A DNA stretch of 64,000 nt from Allobosea sp. UNC402CLCol (lineage in GTDB: Bacteria > Pseudomonadota > Alphaproteobacteria > Rhizobiales > Beijerinckiaceae): positions 1 through 64,000 of the forward strand of contig NZ_JQJJ01000010.1 of NCBI RefSeq assembly GCF_000745475.1, given 5' to 3'. The notes beneath the pieces were generated by a model. That model saw only the letters and a program-made list of their open reading frames with translations, did not search any database and was not told where the DNA came from. The stretch's first letter is position 1. Each line of letters opens with the position of its first letter. This document shows positions 44,193 to 54,265 of the stretch, in pieces. Made by a program: the position numbers and the translations under genes.

Positions 44193-45029
44193 ATGCGGGA
44201 TATGAACGACCGTGCGGCCCGGCTCGTAACGGCGATCGACCGAAGCGATTTTCCAGAAGCGCTGGTCAGCCACCTCGGCGAGCGTGTCGCATTCGACGCC
44301 GCGACGATCTTCGTGCACCGGCGCGAGCTCGCGCCGATCTACGTCTTCGATAACTTCGTGGGCGGCAAGGCCAAGCAGGGCATCCGCGAATATCTGCAGA
44401 AGACCTATGCGCTGAACCCATTCTTCCAGGCGCAACGGAACGGACTGGCCTCGGGCGTCTATCGCATTCGCGATCTCGCGCCCGATATATTCTTCCAAAG
44501 CGAGTTCTATAATGACTACCGGATCAAGGTCACGAGCAACGAAGAAATCGGCTATGTGACACGCGATTGGCCGGAAGGTCTGGCTGAGATCGACGTCGCC
44601 ATCCAGCTCGGGCCAGACGAGACGGTCGAGTTCGCGCTATACCGCTACCGCAGCAACGGCGACTTCAGCGACGCGGACCTCATTGCGATCGAGGACGAGC
44701 TGGCCTTCTTGACCGCTTGCTTTGGCAGCTATTGGCGCCGCAATCGAGCCAGCGATGATCTATCGGAACAGCGGACGAGCTCGGCCGGACCGGCCGCGTT
44801 CGGAGAAGGCAAGATCAGCGTGCGTGAGCGCCAAGTGCTGGAGTTCGTCCTTCGCGGATACTCGTCGGAATCGATAGCCGCCCAACTCGGTATTTCGCTG
44901 GCGACAGTGAAGACGCACCGCAAGAATGCTTATGAAAAGCTGAACATCTCTACCCAGGCGCAGCTGTTCAGCCTCTACCTCAAGCATTTGGACGCCAACT
45001 ATTCGATGGAACTGACACCGTCACGTTGA
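44193..45029 (+). CDS. LuxR-type helix-turn-helix regulator
   Basis: A 278-residue regulator. The C-terminal LuxR/FixJ helix-turn-helix at about 208-265 has SVRERQVLEFVLRGYSSESIAAQLGISLATVKTHRKNAYEKL. The N-terminal 190 residues are a mixed alpha/beta sensor that does not have the receiver-domain aspartate pattern or a clear autoinducer-binding signature; a PAS/GAF-like fold is possible. It is divergent from the aminotransferase gene with 103 bp between, so it probably controls that gene. Confidence 0.85.
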   Translation: MRDMNDRAARLVTAIDRSDFPEALVSHLGERVAFDAATIFVHRRELAPIYVFDNFVGGKAKQGIREYLQKTYALNPFFQAQRNGLASGVYRIRDLAPDIFFQSEFYNDYRIKVTSNEEIGYVTRDWPEGLAEIDVAIQLGPDETVEFALYRYRSNGDFSDADLIAIEDELAFLTACFGSYWRRNRASDDLSEQRTSSAGPAAFGEGKISVRERQVLEFVLRGYSSESIAAQLGISLATVKTHRKNAYEKLNISTQAQLFSLYLKHLDANYSMELTPSR

Positions 45030-45284
45030 CACCTGTGTCGCCCGTCGCGCCGCAGCGGCCGAGTCGAGTGCCGACATGTCGGTTGATGCGATCCGCCTCA
45101 TTTGGCATCCGGAAGGCTCCAATCCGCGATGAAGCGATCATGGCTCGTCCCTCGACGGTGTCCACAGACGTGCCCGATCCTGACAGCTTTGGCGCGCCTG
45201 GCGCCTTAGCATCCGCTCTGGTCCGAAAGCGGGTGGCGCGCTCCCGCTGTCGCAGGCAAAATCGCTCATCTTCGGAGGAACACC

Positions 45285-46088
45285 ATGGCGAACGCGGCGG
45301 GAGCGATCCATATCGGCATTGGCGGCTGGGTCTTCGAGCCCTGGCGCGGGGCTTTCTACCCGGACGGCCTGCCGCAGAAGCGCGAACTCGAATATGCCGC
45401 GAGCAAGCTGACTTCCATCGAGATCAACGGCACCTATTACGGCTCGCAGAAGCCGGAGAGCTTCGCCAAATGGCGCGAGGAGACGCCTGACGATTTCGTC
45501 TTCGCGCTCAAGGGCTCGCGCTTCTGCACGAACCGGCGCGTCCTGGCCGAGGCCGGCCCTTCGGTCGAGAAATTCCTGACCAGCGGGCTGACCGAGCTCA
45601 GGCACAAGCTCGGCCCGATCAACTGGCAGTTCATGCCGACGAAGAAATTCGATCGCGAAGATTTCGAAGCCTTCCTCAAGCTGCTGCCCAAGGAACTGGA
45701 CGGTATCAGGCTGCGTCATGCGGTCGAGGTCCGGCATGACAGCTTCCGGACGCCTGACTTCATCGCGCTGCTGCGCGAATACGGCGTCGCTGCGATCACC
45801 TCCGCCGATGCCGACTACACTCAGATCGCCGACGTGACCGCGCCTTTCGTCTACGCTCGGATCATGGGAACGAAGGAAGCCGAGCCGAAAGGCTATTCCG
45901 AGGCCGGGCTCGCGCGCTGGACCAAGGCCGCGCGGGTCTGGGCGGAAGGCGGCGTGCCGGAGGGGCTGGAATCCATTGGCCCACCGGCCAAGGTCGAGAA
46001 GCGCGACGTGTTTCTCTATGTCATCAGCGGCGACAAGGTGCGCAATCCGGCCGCCGCGATGGAGCTGATCGTGCGGACCAAGGGCTGA
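45285..46088 (+). CDS. DUF72 (YecE-like) protein
   Basis: A 267-residue TIM-barrel-like protein of the DUF72/YecE family. It begins with IHIGIGGWVFEPWRGAFYPDGLPQKRELEYAA and has FALKGSRFCTNRR and VEVRHDSF. The biochemical role is unsettled. A ribosome site GGAGG (45275-45279) precedes the start. The gene stands alone, and the stretch upstream (45030-45284) shows no gene. Confidence 0.88.
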   Translation: MANAAGAIHIGIGGWVFEPWRGAFYPDGLPQKRELEYAASKLTSIEINGTYYGSQKPESFAKWREETPDDFVFALKGSRFCTNRRVLAEAGPSVEKFLTSGLTELRHKLGPINWQFMPTKKFDREDFEAFLKLLPKELDGIRLRHAVEVRHDSFRTPDFIALLREYGVAAITSADADYTQIADVTAPFVYARIMGTKEAEPKGYSEAGLARWTKAARVWAEGGVPEGLESIGPPAKVEKRDVFLYVISGDKVRNPAAAMELIVRTKG

Positions 46089-46091
46089 GTT

Positions 46092-46577
46092 TTACTCTGC
46101 CGCTGCCGCCTGCGCCGCTTCCTGGCAGACATCGACCCATTCGGCCTGCGTCAGCTCGGCCATGCGCTCAGGCGTGATGCGCAGCGCGCTATGGGTCGAG
46201 CCTGCTGCCGGCACGACGATGTCGAAGGCCTTGAGCGAGATGTCGCAATAGACCTTGAGCGGCGTGGCGAGCCCGAAGGGGCAGACGCCGCCGACAGGAT
46301 GGCCGGTCAGCGCCTCGACCTCGTCCTGTCCGAGCATGCGCGGCTTGCCGCCGAGCGCGGCCTTGGCCTTCCTGTTGTCGAGCCTGGCGTCCCCGCGGGT
46401 GACGACCAGCACCACTTCGTCGCCGATGCGCAGCGAGAGCGTCTTTGCGATCTGGCCGGGCTCGACGCCATGAGCGGCAGCGGCGAGCGGGACGGTGGCG
46501 CTGCTCTCAGCCGTCACGATGACGGCGATGTCGGGAGCGTGCTCGGCGAAGAAGGCGCGGACGGATTCGAGGCTCAT
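46092..46577 (-). CDS. YbaK/EbsC family aminoacyl-tRNA deacylase-like protein
   Basis: A 161-residue YbaK/ProX-domain protein, a family that hydrolyses mischarged tRNAs such as Cys-tRNAPro or Ala-tRNAPro. SLRIGDEVVLVVTRGDARLDNRKAKAAL with the catalytic-type lysine region, then GHPVGGVCPFGL and the TGxxxHSALRI end are clear. The length is normal. It overlaps the upstream 92-residue membrane protein by 4 nt, so the two are coupled. Confidence 0.9.
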   Translation of the reverse strand: MSLESVRAFFAEHAPDIAVIVTAESSATVPLAAAAHGVEPGQIAKTLSLRIGDEVVLVVTRGDARLDNRKAKAALGGKPRMLGQDEVEALTGHPVGGVCPFGLATPLKVYCDISLKAFDIVVPAAGSTHSALRITPERMAELTQAEWVDVCQEAAQAAAAE

Positions 46578-46852
46578 CGGGCAATTCGCGAGGTCAGCCA
46601 CAGGATCAGCAAGCTGGCGATGGCCGGCACGCCGAAGACGATGAGGAAGATCGGCGCTTCCTCCATCACAGTATAGCCTGCCCGAGCAACGCCGATCCAG
46701 AGATTGATCAGGGCGCCTGCGAACCAGAGCGGCAGGAACAGCTTCACCGCGAAGGGAATCGGCCTTCCCGCCGAGATCGAAAGGCGCGGCGCCAGGACGA
46801 GCAGGATGCCGAGCAGCGCGAAGCCAATGCCGATGACCTTGATGGTATGCAT
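46574..46852 (-). CDS. Small membrane protein of unknown function
   Basis: A 92-residue protein with three predicted membrane segments (about 5-22, 37-58 and 66-86) and a short basic C-terminus (TSRIAR). No family was recognised. It lies between the LtrA-like gene (3 nt upstream) and the YbaK-like gene (4-nt overlap), so it is probably expressed with both. The close packing argues that it is a real gene. Confidence 0.75.
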   Translation of the reverse strand: MHTIKVIGIGFALLGILLVLAPRLSISAGRPIPFAVKLFLPLWFAGALINLWIGVARAGYTVMEEAPIFLIVFGVPAIASLLILWLTSRIAR

Positions 46853-46855
46853 AGG

Positions 46856-48034
46856 TCAGGCTTCCCTGGCCCGCAGCGAGATCGCTTCCCAGGCTGCGAC
46901 GAGGATCAGGATCGCGGTCGCGGCCAGGCTGAATCCGAGCGGCGGCAGCACGGTCCAGGCCGGGGTGAGCACCGCGAGCAGGCCGAGGCCGACGAGATGG
47001 GAAAGCGGGTACCAGCCGGCCGTGATGCGTTTGAACAGCAGGTTGCCGAGCAGGTAGAAGGCCGGCCCGGCCAGGACCGCGATCGCCGTCCTGCCGTCGG
47101 TATGGCCGGTGGGATGCGCGATCACCAGCTCGTCGCCGACGGCAACGAGGATGATACCGGCGACCAGCAGGACGTGGAGATAGGTATAGGCAATCCGCGC
47201 GATCCGGCCGGGGTCTTCCGAATGGGCGATATGCTGGCTCGCCCGCTCGGCGCCGATATGGAAATAGACCCACCACATCGCGACCGTGCTCAGGAAGGCG
47301 TTGAGGAAGGCCGTCAGATTGACCGCTGTCGGCGGCAGCTTCGCGGCGGTCGCGCCGGTCATGATCACGGATTCACCGAGTGCGATGATGATGAAGAGGG
47401 CGCAGCGCTCGGCGAGATGCCCGCCTTCGACATTCCAGTCGCTGGTCAGCGAGCGGCCGAGGCCAAGCACCCGGAAGCCGACGGCAGGCCCGACATATTC
47501 GATGCCGAGCGCGATCAGCCAGAGCCCGAAGCGCAAGGGGCCCTCGCTCAGGCCGCCGGCGATCCAGAAGATGCCCGAGCAGACCAGCCAGATCGTGATG
47601 CGCTGGAAGTTGCGGTAGTTCGCGGGCGAGGCGTCCCTGAGGCTCACCGTCGTGAAGACCGAGCGGACGAGCTGGGCCGTGACATAGGCGCCGGCGAAGG
47701 CGAGGCCGGTCGCGCCGAAGGCCTCGGGCAGCGCGCAGGACATCACCAGCCCGAGGAACATCAGGACGAAGAGCAGGATCCGGACTGGCGACCGTTCGGG
47801 GTCGAGCCAGTTCGTCACCCAGCTCGTATAGATCCAGATCCACCAGACGGCACCGAGCAGGAAGGCGGCCTGGGCCAGCCCGAGCACACTGAAATGCTCG
47901 AGCAGCGTGTGCGAGATCTGCGTGATCGCGAAGACGAAGACGAGGTCGAAGAAGAGCTCGACGTAGGAGACACGCGCATGCTGGTGTTCGACGCGCTCCC
48001 TGAGCAGCGCGCCGGGCTTGGGATTTCGCGTCAT
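46856..48034 (-). CDS. LtrA-like (low temperature requirement A) membrane protein
   Basis: A 392-residue protein with about twelve membrane segments of the LtrA family. VSYVELFFDLVFVFAITQISHTLLEH near the N-terminus is the family hallmark, and AERCALFIIIALGESVIMTGA in the middle repeats the same acidic-in-membrane pattern. The role of LtrA is poorly defined; it was named for a Listeria cold-growth mutant. The start at 48034 is preferred to an upstream ATG at 48115, whose 27 codons fall into a dispersed repeat. It heads the LtrA-small-membrane-protein-YbaK set. Confidence 0.86.
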   Translation of the reverse strand: MTRNPKPGALLRERVEHQHARVSYVELFFDLVFVFAITQISHTLLEHFSVLGLAQAAFLLGAVWWIWIYTSWVTNWLDPERSPVRILLFVLMFLGLVMSCALPEAFGATGLAFAGAYVTAQLVRSVFTTVSLRDASPANYRNFQRITIWLVCSGIFWIAGGLSEGPLRFGLWLIALGIEYVGPAVGFRVLGLGRSLTSDWNVEGGHLAERCALFIIIALGESVIMTGATAAKLPPTAVNLTAFLNAFLSTVAMWWVYFHIGAERASQHIAHSEDPGRIARIAYTYLHVLLVAGIILVAVGDELVIAHPTGHTDGRTAIAVLAGPAFYLLGNLLFKRITAGWYPLSHLVGLGLLAVLTPAWTVLPPLGFSLAATAILILVAAWEAISLRAREA

Positions 48035-48070
48035 CTCATGCCTCGCCCAACCGTCGATCCCAAGCGCGCC

Positions 48071-48183
48071 GTCATCCCGGACAAGCCGCGCGAGCGGCGC
48101 CGATCCGGGATCCATGCCGGAGCGCTTCCGAGAGAGGTTCAGGCCTGGATCCCGAGTCTGCGCTTCGCTTCGCCCGGGATGAC
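48071..48183. repeat. Dispersed intergenic repeat bounded by inverted ends
   Basis: GTCATCCCGG (48071-48080) and CCGGGATGAC (48174-48183) are exact inverted ends of a 113-bp element containing GATCCGGGATC and CGCTTCGCTTCGCCCGGGAT, a composition seen in REP-like intergenic repeats of Hyphomicrobiales. It sits between the divergent start of the LtrA-like gene and the end of purH. Confidence 0.6.
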
Positions 48184-48241
48184 AGCGCTGGATTCTGGAA
48201 GGCTCCGACCGGGGTAGCCTGTCCTGCGGCCCGCCCCGCCG

Positions 48242-49834
48242 TCAATGGCGGAAGTGGCGGTGCCCAGTGAAGACCATGGCGAGGCCGGCTTCGTCCGCAG
48301 CCTGGATGACGAGGTCGTCACGCATCGAGCCACCTGGCTGGATCACCGCCGTGGCACCGGCTTCCGCGGCGGCCAGCAGGCCGTCGGCAAAGGGGAAGAA
48401 AGCGTCGGAGGCGACGACCGAGCCCTTGGCCAGGCTCTCCGCGACGCCCGCAGCCTTGGCGGCTTCCGCGGCCTTCCAGGCGGCGATGCGCGAGGAATCG
48501 ACGCGGCTCATCTGGCCGGCGCCGATGCCGACCGTGGCGAGATCCTTCGCATAGACGATCGCGTTCGACTTGACGTGCTTGGCGACGCGGAAGGCGAAGC
48601 GCAGATCGGCGAGCTCGCGCTCGCTCGGCTGGCGCTTGGTCACGACCTTGAGCTCCATGTCATCGACGACGGCATTGTCGCGCGACTGGGCGAGGAAGCC
48701 GCCAGCGACGGTGCGCAGCGACAGGCCCGGCGCGCGGACATCCGGCAGGCCGCCGGTCAGCAGCAGGCGCAGGTTCTTCTTGGCGGCGATCAGGGCGATC
48801 GCCTCCTCGTCGGCATCGGGCGCGATGATGACCTCGGTGAAGACCTCGACGATCTTCTTCGCAGCCTCGGCGTCGAGCCTGCGGTTCAGCGCGACGATGC
48901 CGCCGAAGGCGGAGACGGGATCGCAGCGCAAGGCAAGTTCATAGGCCTCGAGCAGCGAGCCGCCGGCCGCGACGCCGCAGGGATTGGCGTGCTTGACGAT
49001 GACGCAGGCGGCCGAAGCCGCGGGATCGAACTCGGCGACGCATTCGAAGGCGGCGTCGGTGTCGTTGATGTTGTTGTAGGAGAGCTGCTTGCCCTGGACC
49101 TGGCGTGCGGTCGAGACGCCCGGGCGGTTCTCCGGCGTGCGGTAGAAGGCCGCCCATTGATGCGGGTTCTCGCCATAGCGCATGGTCTCGGCGAGCGCGC
49201 CGCCGAGCGCGCGGAAGGCCGGGCCGGTGTCGCCGAGCTCATTGGCGAACCAGTTCGAGATCGCGGCGTCGTAAGCCGCGGTGCGGGCATAGGCTTTCTG
49301 GGCGAGCTTGCGGCGCAAGGTCAGCGTGGTCGCGCCCTTCTGCGCCTCGAGATCGGCGAGGACGGAGGGGTAATCGGCCGCCTCGACCACGACGGCGACG
49401 TCGTGATGGTTCTTGGCGGCGGCGCGGATCATCGCGGGGCCGCCGATATCGATGTTCTCGATGCAGTCGTCATAGGGCTTGGCCGCAGCGACCGTCGCCT
49501 CGAACGGGTAGAGGTTCACGACGAGCAGGTCGATCGGCTGGATGCCGTGGCCGATCATTGAAGCCTGATGCTCGGGATGCGAGCGGATGGCGAGCAGGCC
49601 GCCATGCACCTTGGGATGTAGCGTCTTGACGCGACCGTCCATCATCTCGGGGAAGCCGGTGAGATCGGAGACGTCGCTGACGGGCAGCCCGGCCTCGGCG
49701 ATGGCCTTGGCAGTGCCGCCGGTCGAGACCAGCGCGATGCCGAGCTTGTGGAGGGCGCGCGCGAAATCGATCAGGCCCGTCTTGTCGGAAACGGAAAGGA
49801 GCGCGCGTTCGACGCGGCGAAGCTCATTCGGCAT
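48242..49834 (-). CDS. purH: Bifunctional purine enzyme PurH (AICAR transformylase/IMP cyclohydrolase)
   Basis: A 530-residue PurH, the enzyme for the last two steps of IMP synthesis. The N-terminal IMP cyclohydrolase (MGS-like) domain has [42 protein letters not shown] and HGGLLAIR. The C-terminal AICAR transformylase domain has [13 protein letters not shown] [26 protein letters not shown] and the last segment [20 protein letters not shown]. The start at 49834 is the first one after which family similarity begins; a longer frame adds 30 unlike residues. Function is certain. Confidence 0.96.
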   Translation of the reverse strand: MPNELRRVERALLSVSDKTGLIDFARALHKLGIALVSTGGTAKAIAEAGLPVSDVSDLTGFPEMMDGRVKTLHPKVHGGLLAIRSHPEHQASMIGHGIQPIDLLVVNLYPFEATVAAAKPYDDCIENIDIGGPAMIRAAAKNHHDVAVVVEAADYPSVLADLEAQKGATTLTLRRKLAQKAYARTAAYDAAISNWFANELGDTGPAFRALGGALAETMRYGENPHQWAAFYRTPENRPGVSTARQVQGKQLSYNNINDTDAAFECVAEFDPAASAACVIVKHANPCGVAAGGSLLEAYELALRCDPVSAFGGIVALNRRLDAEAAKKIVEVFTEVIIAPDADEEAIALIAAKKNLRLLLTGGLPDVRAPGLSLRTVAGGFLAQSRDNAVVDDMELKVVTKRQPSERELADLRFAFRVAKHVKSNAIVYAKDLATVGIGAGQMSRVDSSRIAAWKAAEAAKAAGVAESLAKGSVVASDAFFPFADGLLAAAEAGATAVIQPGGSMRDDLVIQAADEAGLAMVFTGHRHFRH

Positions 49835-49942
49835 CGGGATCAGGTCCGGCTGTAATGACAGGAGCAGGCAGTCGACTGTTTGGACAGACGCGCGCGAGCT
49901 ATCATGCTGCGCCGCGAAAGGCAAAAAATGCCGTCCGGAACA

Positions 49943-51691
49943 TCACGCTTCGGGATCGGGATCGATCAGGGTTCCCTGCCGCTCCGCCAGGGCCGCGGCG
50001 AGCGTCTGGCCGGCGCGGGGATTGGCGGCGCTGATGCGGCTGAGCCGCCAAGCGATCCGTGGCGTCGCGACAGCATCGAAGAGGACGACGAGCTGCTCGG
50101 TCTTGCGGCGGCCATCGGCGGCGGCGAGGAAGAGGCTTTCCTCGATCGCGATGGTCAGGCCGCCGGCCTCGAAGCTCCAGACCTCGCCGGAAGCCAGCGC
50201 GAGCAGGGCGCCGGTGCCCTCGCGGACGAGGCTGGCGCGGACATGCGGATGCAGATGGAAGCGGGCCGCGGCGGGCAGGGCCGTCTGCGTGCCGGTCAGG
50301 GCCACCTCATCCTCGCCGCCCAGCGAGGCACCGTCGCGGGCGAGCAGCAGGCGGCGGGTATGGGTCGCGCCGATGCGGCGATAGCCGTCATGGCTGGCGA
50401 CCCATTCCGGCCCATCCGCGCCGTCCTGCCGGGCGACGCGGACATCGGCCGGACCGGAGACGACCCGCATCTCGCCGAGCACCATGCCGAAATTCGCGCT
50501 GGAGCGATCGTCTAGCACCAGGGTCGAATGGGCGGCGGTGCTGCGCGCCGCCAGCCGAAGCTCGAGCGGGCCGAAGCGGCTCGCGCCGCAATTGACGATG
50601 ATGCGTTGCGCGCCGCTGGAGAATTCGAAGGCGAGGCAGCCGGCATGGGCCTCGGTGGAATAGCCACCGCGCGGCGGCGCCCCGGCATCGACGATCACGA
50701 CGCTGCGCTCGGCGGAGAGCCGGCTGTAGCCGGAATAGGCGGCATGCTCGGTCGGGCGCCCGCGCGCGTCGTCATAGGCGGCAAGCGTCGCCATCAGGTC
50801 CGGCGGGGTCGTGCCCATACCGTTGAACAGGGCCAGCGCGCCGTCGCCGTGCCGGAACAGGCGCAGATGCGGCATCATCCGCTCGATCGCGGTCAGCAGG
50901 CCGCGCGGCGGCTCCAGCCCACGGGCGGCGAAGGTTTCCCGCAGCGGCAGGAGGTCGAGCAGGAAGTCGATCAGCAGGCGCGGATTGCGCGAGAGATGGC
51001 CGCCATCGGGCAGGATCTGGTCGTCGAGCTCGTCGGAGAGCAAGGTCTCCGCCCGCTTGCGGCGGGCATCCTGACCGTCCAGGCAGATGGCGGCGAGGGT
51101 GATGGCGATCAGCCCGTTGATCCGGTCGGCCCCCTCGACCGCGCCGGCGAGCGCGAGGCTGACCCGGTCGGTCAGCCGCGAGACATGGCGCAGGAAGCGC
51201 TCGTAGAAGGCGTGATCGGCGCCTTCCAGCAGGAGCGGCGAGTGGGAGAGCAGGGAAATCAGCCGGCGCGCGGCCACGGCGGGCCGGCGCGCGATATCGT
51301 TGCGGTCGCGGCGCCGGGCAATGAAATCCTCGACCAGGCTGCGGGCATTGGCGCGGGCGATGGCGGTGTCGGCGGCACGCATATGGCGCAGCCAGCCGAA
51401 GCCGTAAAGCGCCTCGGCCCAGGCCTCGGTCGGCGGCGCGATGTCGAAGGGCGATTCGCCGTGTGTGCGGACGGTGCGGCCGGCGAAGGCGTAGTAGCCC
51501 GCGTAGAAATCGCCGGCCGTGGTCGGGTCGGCCGTGCGCAGGTCGTGCGGGGCGAAGAGCAGGCGGGAGGAGGGCTTGCGACCGAAGGGCCAGAGCCTGC
51601 GCGTCGCGCCGACGAGCTGGCCACGGGTGCGCCGCGCCGCCCGTCCGATCGCGGCCTGGGCCAATCCCCGACGCTCAGACCAGGCGCTCAA
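49943..51691 (-). CDS. Heparinase II/III family protein
   Basis: A 582-residue protein with an N-terminal alpha/alpha-toroid-like helical half (FYAGYYAFAGRT, WLRHMRAADTA and NHSLSRNPRLLIDFL-like GGHLSRNPRLLIDFLLDL) and a C-terminal beta-rich heparinase II/III domain from about 330 (AYSGYSRLSAERSVVIVDAGAPP, GYSTEAHAGCLAFEFS). Family members are lyases of uronic-acid polysaccharides, but alphaproteobacterial members next to purH are housekeeping-like and their substrate is unknown. No signal peptide is evident. It lies 93 nt downstream of rsmB and upstream of purH. Confidence 0.87.
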   Translation of the reverse strand: MSAWSERRGLAQAAIGRAARRTRGQLVGATRRLWPFGRKPSSRLLFAPHDLRTADPTTAGDFYAGYYAFAGRTVRTHGESPFDIAPPTEAWAEALYGFGWLRHMRAADTAIARANARSLVEDFIARRRDRNDIARRPAVAARRLISLLSHSPLLLEGADHAFYERFLRHVSRLTDRVSLALAGAVEGADRINGLIAITLAAICLDGQDARRKRAETLLSDELDDQILPDGGHLSRNPRLLIDFLLDLLPLRETFAARGLEPPRGLLTAIERMMPHLRLFRHGDGALALFNGMGTTPPDLMATLAAYDDARGRPTEHAAYSGYSRLSAERSVVIVDAGAPPRGGYSTEAHAGCLAFEFSSGAQRIIVNCGASRFGPLELRLAARSTAAHSTLVLDDRSSANFGMVLGEMRVVSGPADVRVARQDGADGPEWVASHDGYRRIGATHTRRLLLARDGASLGGEDEVALTGTQTALPAAARFHLHPHVRASLVREGTGALLALASGEVWSFEAGGLTIAIEESLFLAAADGRRKTEQLVVLFDAVATPRIAWRLSRISAANPRAGQTLAAALAERQGTLIDPDPEA

Positions 51692-51784
51692 ATCCCCCGA
51701 AAGCTCCGTTTCCGGCGCAGCTCGAGGCCGCGCAGACCATGCTGGAAGAGGCGCGGCGTCCCCACCGCGCGAATCCCGCTTCCG

Positions 51785-53149
51785 TCATAGCCTGATCAGG
51801 CGACTTGCGTAAAATCCCGCCCATCCCGATAGGCGCGGCGTTTCCCCGGGCAAATGCTGCGGCAAGGTGCGGATATCGCCGTTCGTGTCGATGACGGCGC
51901 CCAAACCGCCGATTTCGGCAGGGCTCGCGGCGGCGCGACGAAACTGGGGATGACGCGTAAGGAAGGCCGAAATCTGCGCCTCGCCCTCCTCCGGCTCCAG
52001 CGAGCAGGTGCAGTAGACGAGCTGGCCGCCCGGTTTGGTCAGGGCGGCGGCGGCATCGAGGAGCTTGGCCTGCAGGGCGACGAGCCGGTCGCGATCCTCC
52101 TCCGACTTGGTCCAGGCGACGTCGGGATGGCGGCGGATCGTGCCGGTGGCGCTGCAGGGCGCGTCGAGCAGGACGGCATCGAAGGGTTCCGCCTGCCAGC
52201 TCGTGGCATCGGCCGTCACGACCTCGGCCGTGAGGCCGAGGCGCTCGAGATTGGCCTTGAGCCGGCGCAGGCGCGGCCCGGAGCGGTCGAGCGCCGTGAC
52301 CTCGGCGCCGGCTGCCGCGATCTGGGCCGTCTTCCCGCCCGGCGCGGCGCAGAGATCGGCGATGCGCTCGCCCGGTGCCGGCGAGATCAGCTTCACCGGC
52401 AGGGCGGCAGCGGCATCCTGCACCCACCAGGCGCCTTCCTGATATCCCGGCAAGGTCGCGATGGCCTGCCGCTCGCGCAGGCGGATCGAGCCTGTCGGCA
52501 GCAGGATGCCGCCGAGCTTCTCGGCCCAAACAGCCGGATCGGCCTTGGTGGTGACGTCGAGCGGCGGCTCCTCGCGATGGCTCAAGGCGATCGCGGTGGC
52601 GGCCTCCTCGCCATAGGCGGCGCGCCAGCTCGCGGCGAGCCAATCCGGCGTGTCGCGGAAGGGGTTGGCCTCGGCATCCGCGAGGATCGCGTCGCGCTCG
52701 CGCACGACACGGCGCAGCAGGGCGTTGCCGAGCGCGGTGTAGCGGGCCGAGCGCGGATCCTCGTGCAGATGGCGGATGGCGAGGTCGACGGCGGCATGGT
52801 CGGGCACGTCGAGGAAGAGGATCTGGGCCGCGGCCGCGGCCAGGATCGGCTCGAACAGGCCGGAATGACGTGGGCTGCCGCGTTCCAGCCGCTCGTTGAT
52901 GGCGTGCTGGATGGTGCCGAGCCGGCGGAAGGCGGTGACCGCGATGGCGCGGGCAAGCCCGGCATCGGCGGCGTCGAGCCCGGACTCCGGGACGAGGCGA
53001 TCCAACGTCTCGTCGAGCGCGACGCGGGCGCGCAGCACCTCGTCGATCACGGTCGCGGCGAGCCGGCGTGCCGGCAGGCCCGGCGCGTCGGATTCCGGAA
53101 CGGCCGCAGGCGGCTGCGGTCCGCGGCGGGGTGGGATGCGATCGGCCAT
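51785..53149 (-). CDS. rsmB: 16S rRNA m5C methyltransferase RsmB-type
   Basis: A 454-residue protein with an N-terminal NusB-like RNA-binding domain (about 28-155) and a Rossmann methyltransferase domain. The S-adenosylmethionine loop is CAAPGGKTAQIAAAG (267-281), and the two cysteines of m5C RNA methyltransferases are Cys332 in DAPCSATGTIRRHPD and Cys382 in YCTCSLEPEE. This enzyme modifies a cytosine of 16S rRNA. It starts 3 nt after htpX, so the two are one transcript. Confidence 0.93.
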   Translation of the reverse strand: MADRIPPRRGPQPPAAVPESDAPGLPARRLAATVIDEVLRARVALDETLDRLVPESGLDAADAGLARAIAVTAFRRLGTIQHAINERLERGSPRHSGLFEPILAAAAAQILFLDVPDHAAVDLAIRHLHEDPRSARYTALGNALLRRVVRERDAILADAEANPFRDTPDWLAASWRAAYGEEAATAIALSHREEPPLDVTTKADPAVWAEKLGGILLPTGSIRLRERQAIATLPGYQEGAWWVQDAAAALPVKLISPAPGERIADLCAAPGGKTAQIAAAGAEVTALDRSGPRLRRLKANLERLGLTAEVVTADATSWQAEPFDAVLLDAPCSATGTIRRHPDVAWTKSEEDRDRLVALQAKLLDAAAALTKPGGQLVYCTCSLEPEEGEAQISAFLTRHPQFRRAAASPAEIGGLGAVIDTNGDIRTLPQHLPGETPRLSGWAGFYASRLIRL

Positions 53150-53152
53150 GTC

Positions 53153-54082
53153 TCAGCCCCAGGGGCCGGGCTGGCGCGGCGCGGAACCCCAAGGGCTGCC
53201 GGAGGCCTGGCCGGTGAAGCTCGGCGCCGCCGGGGCGCGGCCGAGGCCCATGGCGCGGGCCTGCTCCATCAGCGCGGCGATGCGATTGCCGGTGTCGGGA
53301 TGGGTCGAGAAGAGATTATCCATGCCGCCGCCGGTCAAGGGATTGATGATGAACATGTGCGCCGTAGCAGGCCTGGCCTCGGCTGTCTCGCTGGGAATGT
53401 GCTGGACGCCGGCCGCGATCTTGGCGAGCGCGTCGGCGAGCCAGATGGGATTGCCGGCGATTTCGCCGCCGAGGCGGTCCGCTTCGTATTCGCGCGAGCG
53501 CGAGATCGCCATCTGGATCAGCGCCGCCGCCATCGGGGCGAGGATCGAGAGCAGGATCTGGACGATGACATTCGGGCGGTTGTCGCGCGAGCCGAAGAAC
53601 ATGCCGAAGGTGACGAGCGAGGAGATCGCACCGGCGAAGGTCGCGGTGATCGTCATGGTCAGCGTGTCGTGGTTCTTGATATGCGCGAGCTCATGCGCCA
53701 TCACGCCGGCCAGTTCCTCATAGGTCAGCGTGCGCAGGATGCCGGTCGTCGCCGCGACGGCCGCATTCTCGGGGTTGCGGCCGGTGGCGAAGGCGTTGGG
53801 CTGGTCCTCCTGGATCAGATAGACCCGCGGCATCGGCATGTTGGCGCGGGCGGCGAGGTCGCGGACCATGCCATAGAGTTCGGGCGCGCTGCGCTCATCG
53901 ACCTCCTGGGCATGATGGGCGGCAAGCGCCAGCCGGTCGGAATTCCAGTAACTGAAGAGATTGGTGCCGGCGGCGAAGATCAGCGCGATCAGCATGCCGC
54001 TGCTCCCGCCCAGCAGGTAGCCGACGCTGAGAAACAGCGCGGTCAAACCCGCCATCAGCATGCCGGTCCTGACGTAGTTCAT
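53153..54082 (-). CDS. htpX: Membrane metalloprotease HtpX
   Basis: A 309-residue M48-family protease of the inner membrane. Two N-terminal helices (about 7-25 and 27-46) precede the zinc motif HELAH at 130-134; the third ligand lies in [11 protein letters not shown] near residue 200, after two more membrane segments. [17 protein letters not shown] is the HtpX signature. It helps degrade misfolded membrane proteins. A proline- and glycine-rich tail (about 285-309) is a local extension. It leads the htpX-rsmB pair and is divergent from the DUF1674 gene. Confidence 0.94.
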   Translation of the reverse strand: MNYVRTGMLMAGLTALFLSVGYLLGGSSGMLIALIFAAGTNLFSYWNSDRLALAAHHAQEVDERSAPELYGMVRDLAARANMPMPRVYLIQEDQPNAFATGRNPENAAVAATTGILRTLTYEELAGVMAHELAHIKNHDTLTMTITATFAGAISSLVTFGMFFGSRDNRPNVIVQILLSILAPMAAALIQMAISRSREYEADRLGGEIAGNPIWLADALAKIAAGVQHIPSETAEARPATAHMFIINPLTGGGMDNLFSTHPDTGNRIAALMEQARAMGLGRAPAAPSFTGQASGSPWGSAPRQPGPWG

Positions 54083-54265
54083 CGTATTCCCTTCGCTTGC
54101 CGGTACGAAAAAAGGGCGGATTACCCTCGCGATTGCCGGTTTCCTGCCCTATGTGGTGGGCATCGGCCCGATCCTGCAAGTCCGGGCCAAGAGCATTTTC
54201 GAGCGAAGTGGACGCCGGTTCGCGTGAAAAAAAATGCGAAAGGCAAAAACGTGGAGATGGTCCGC

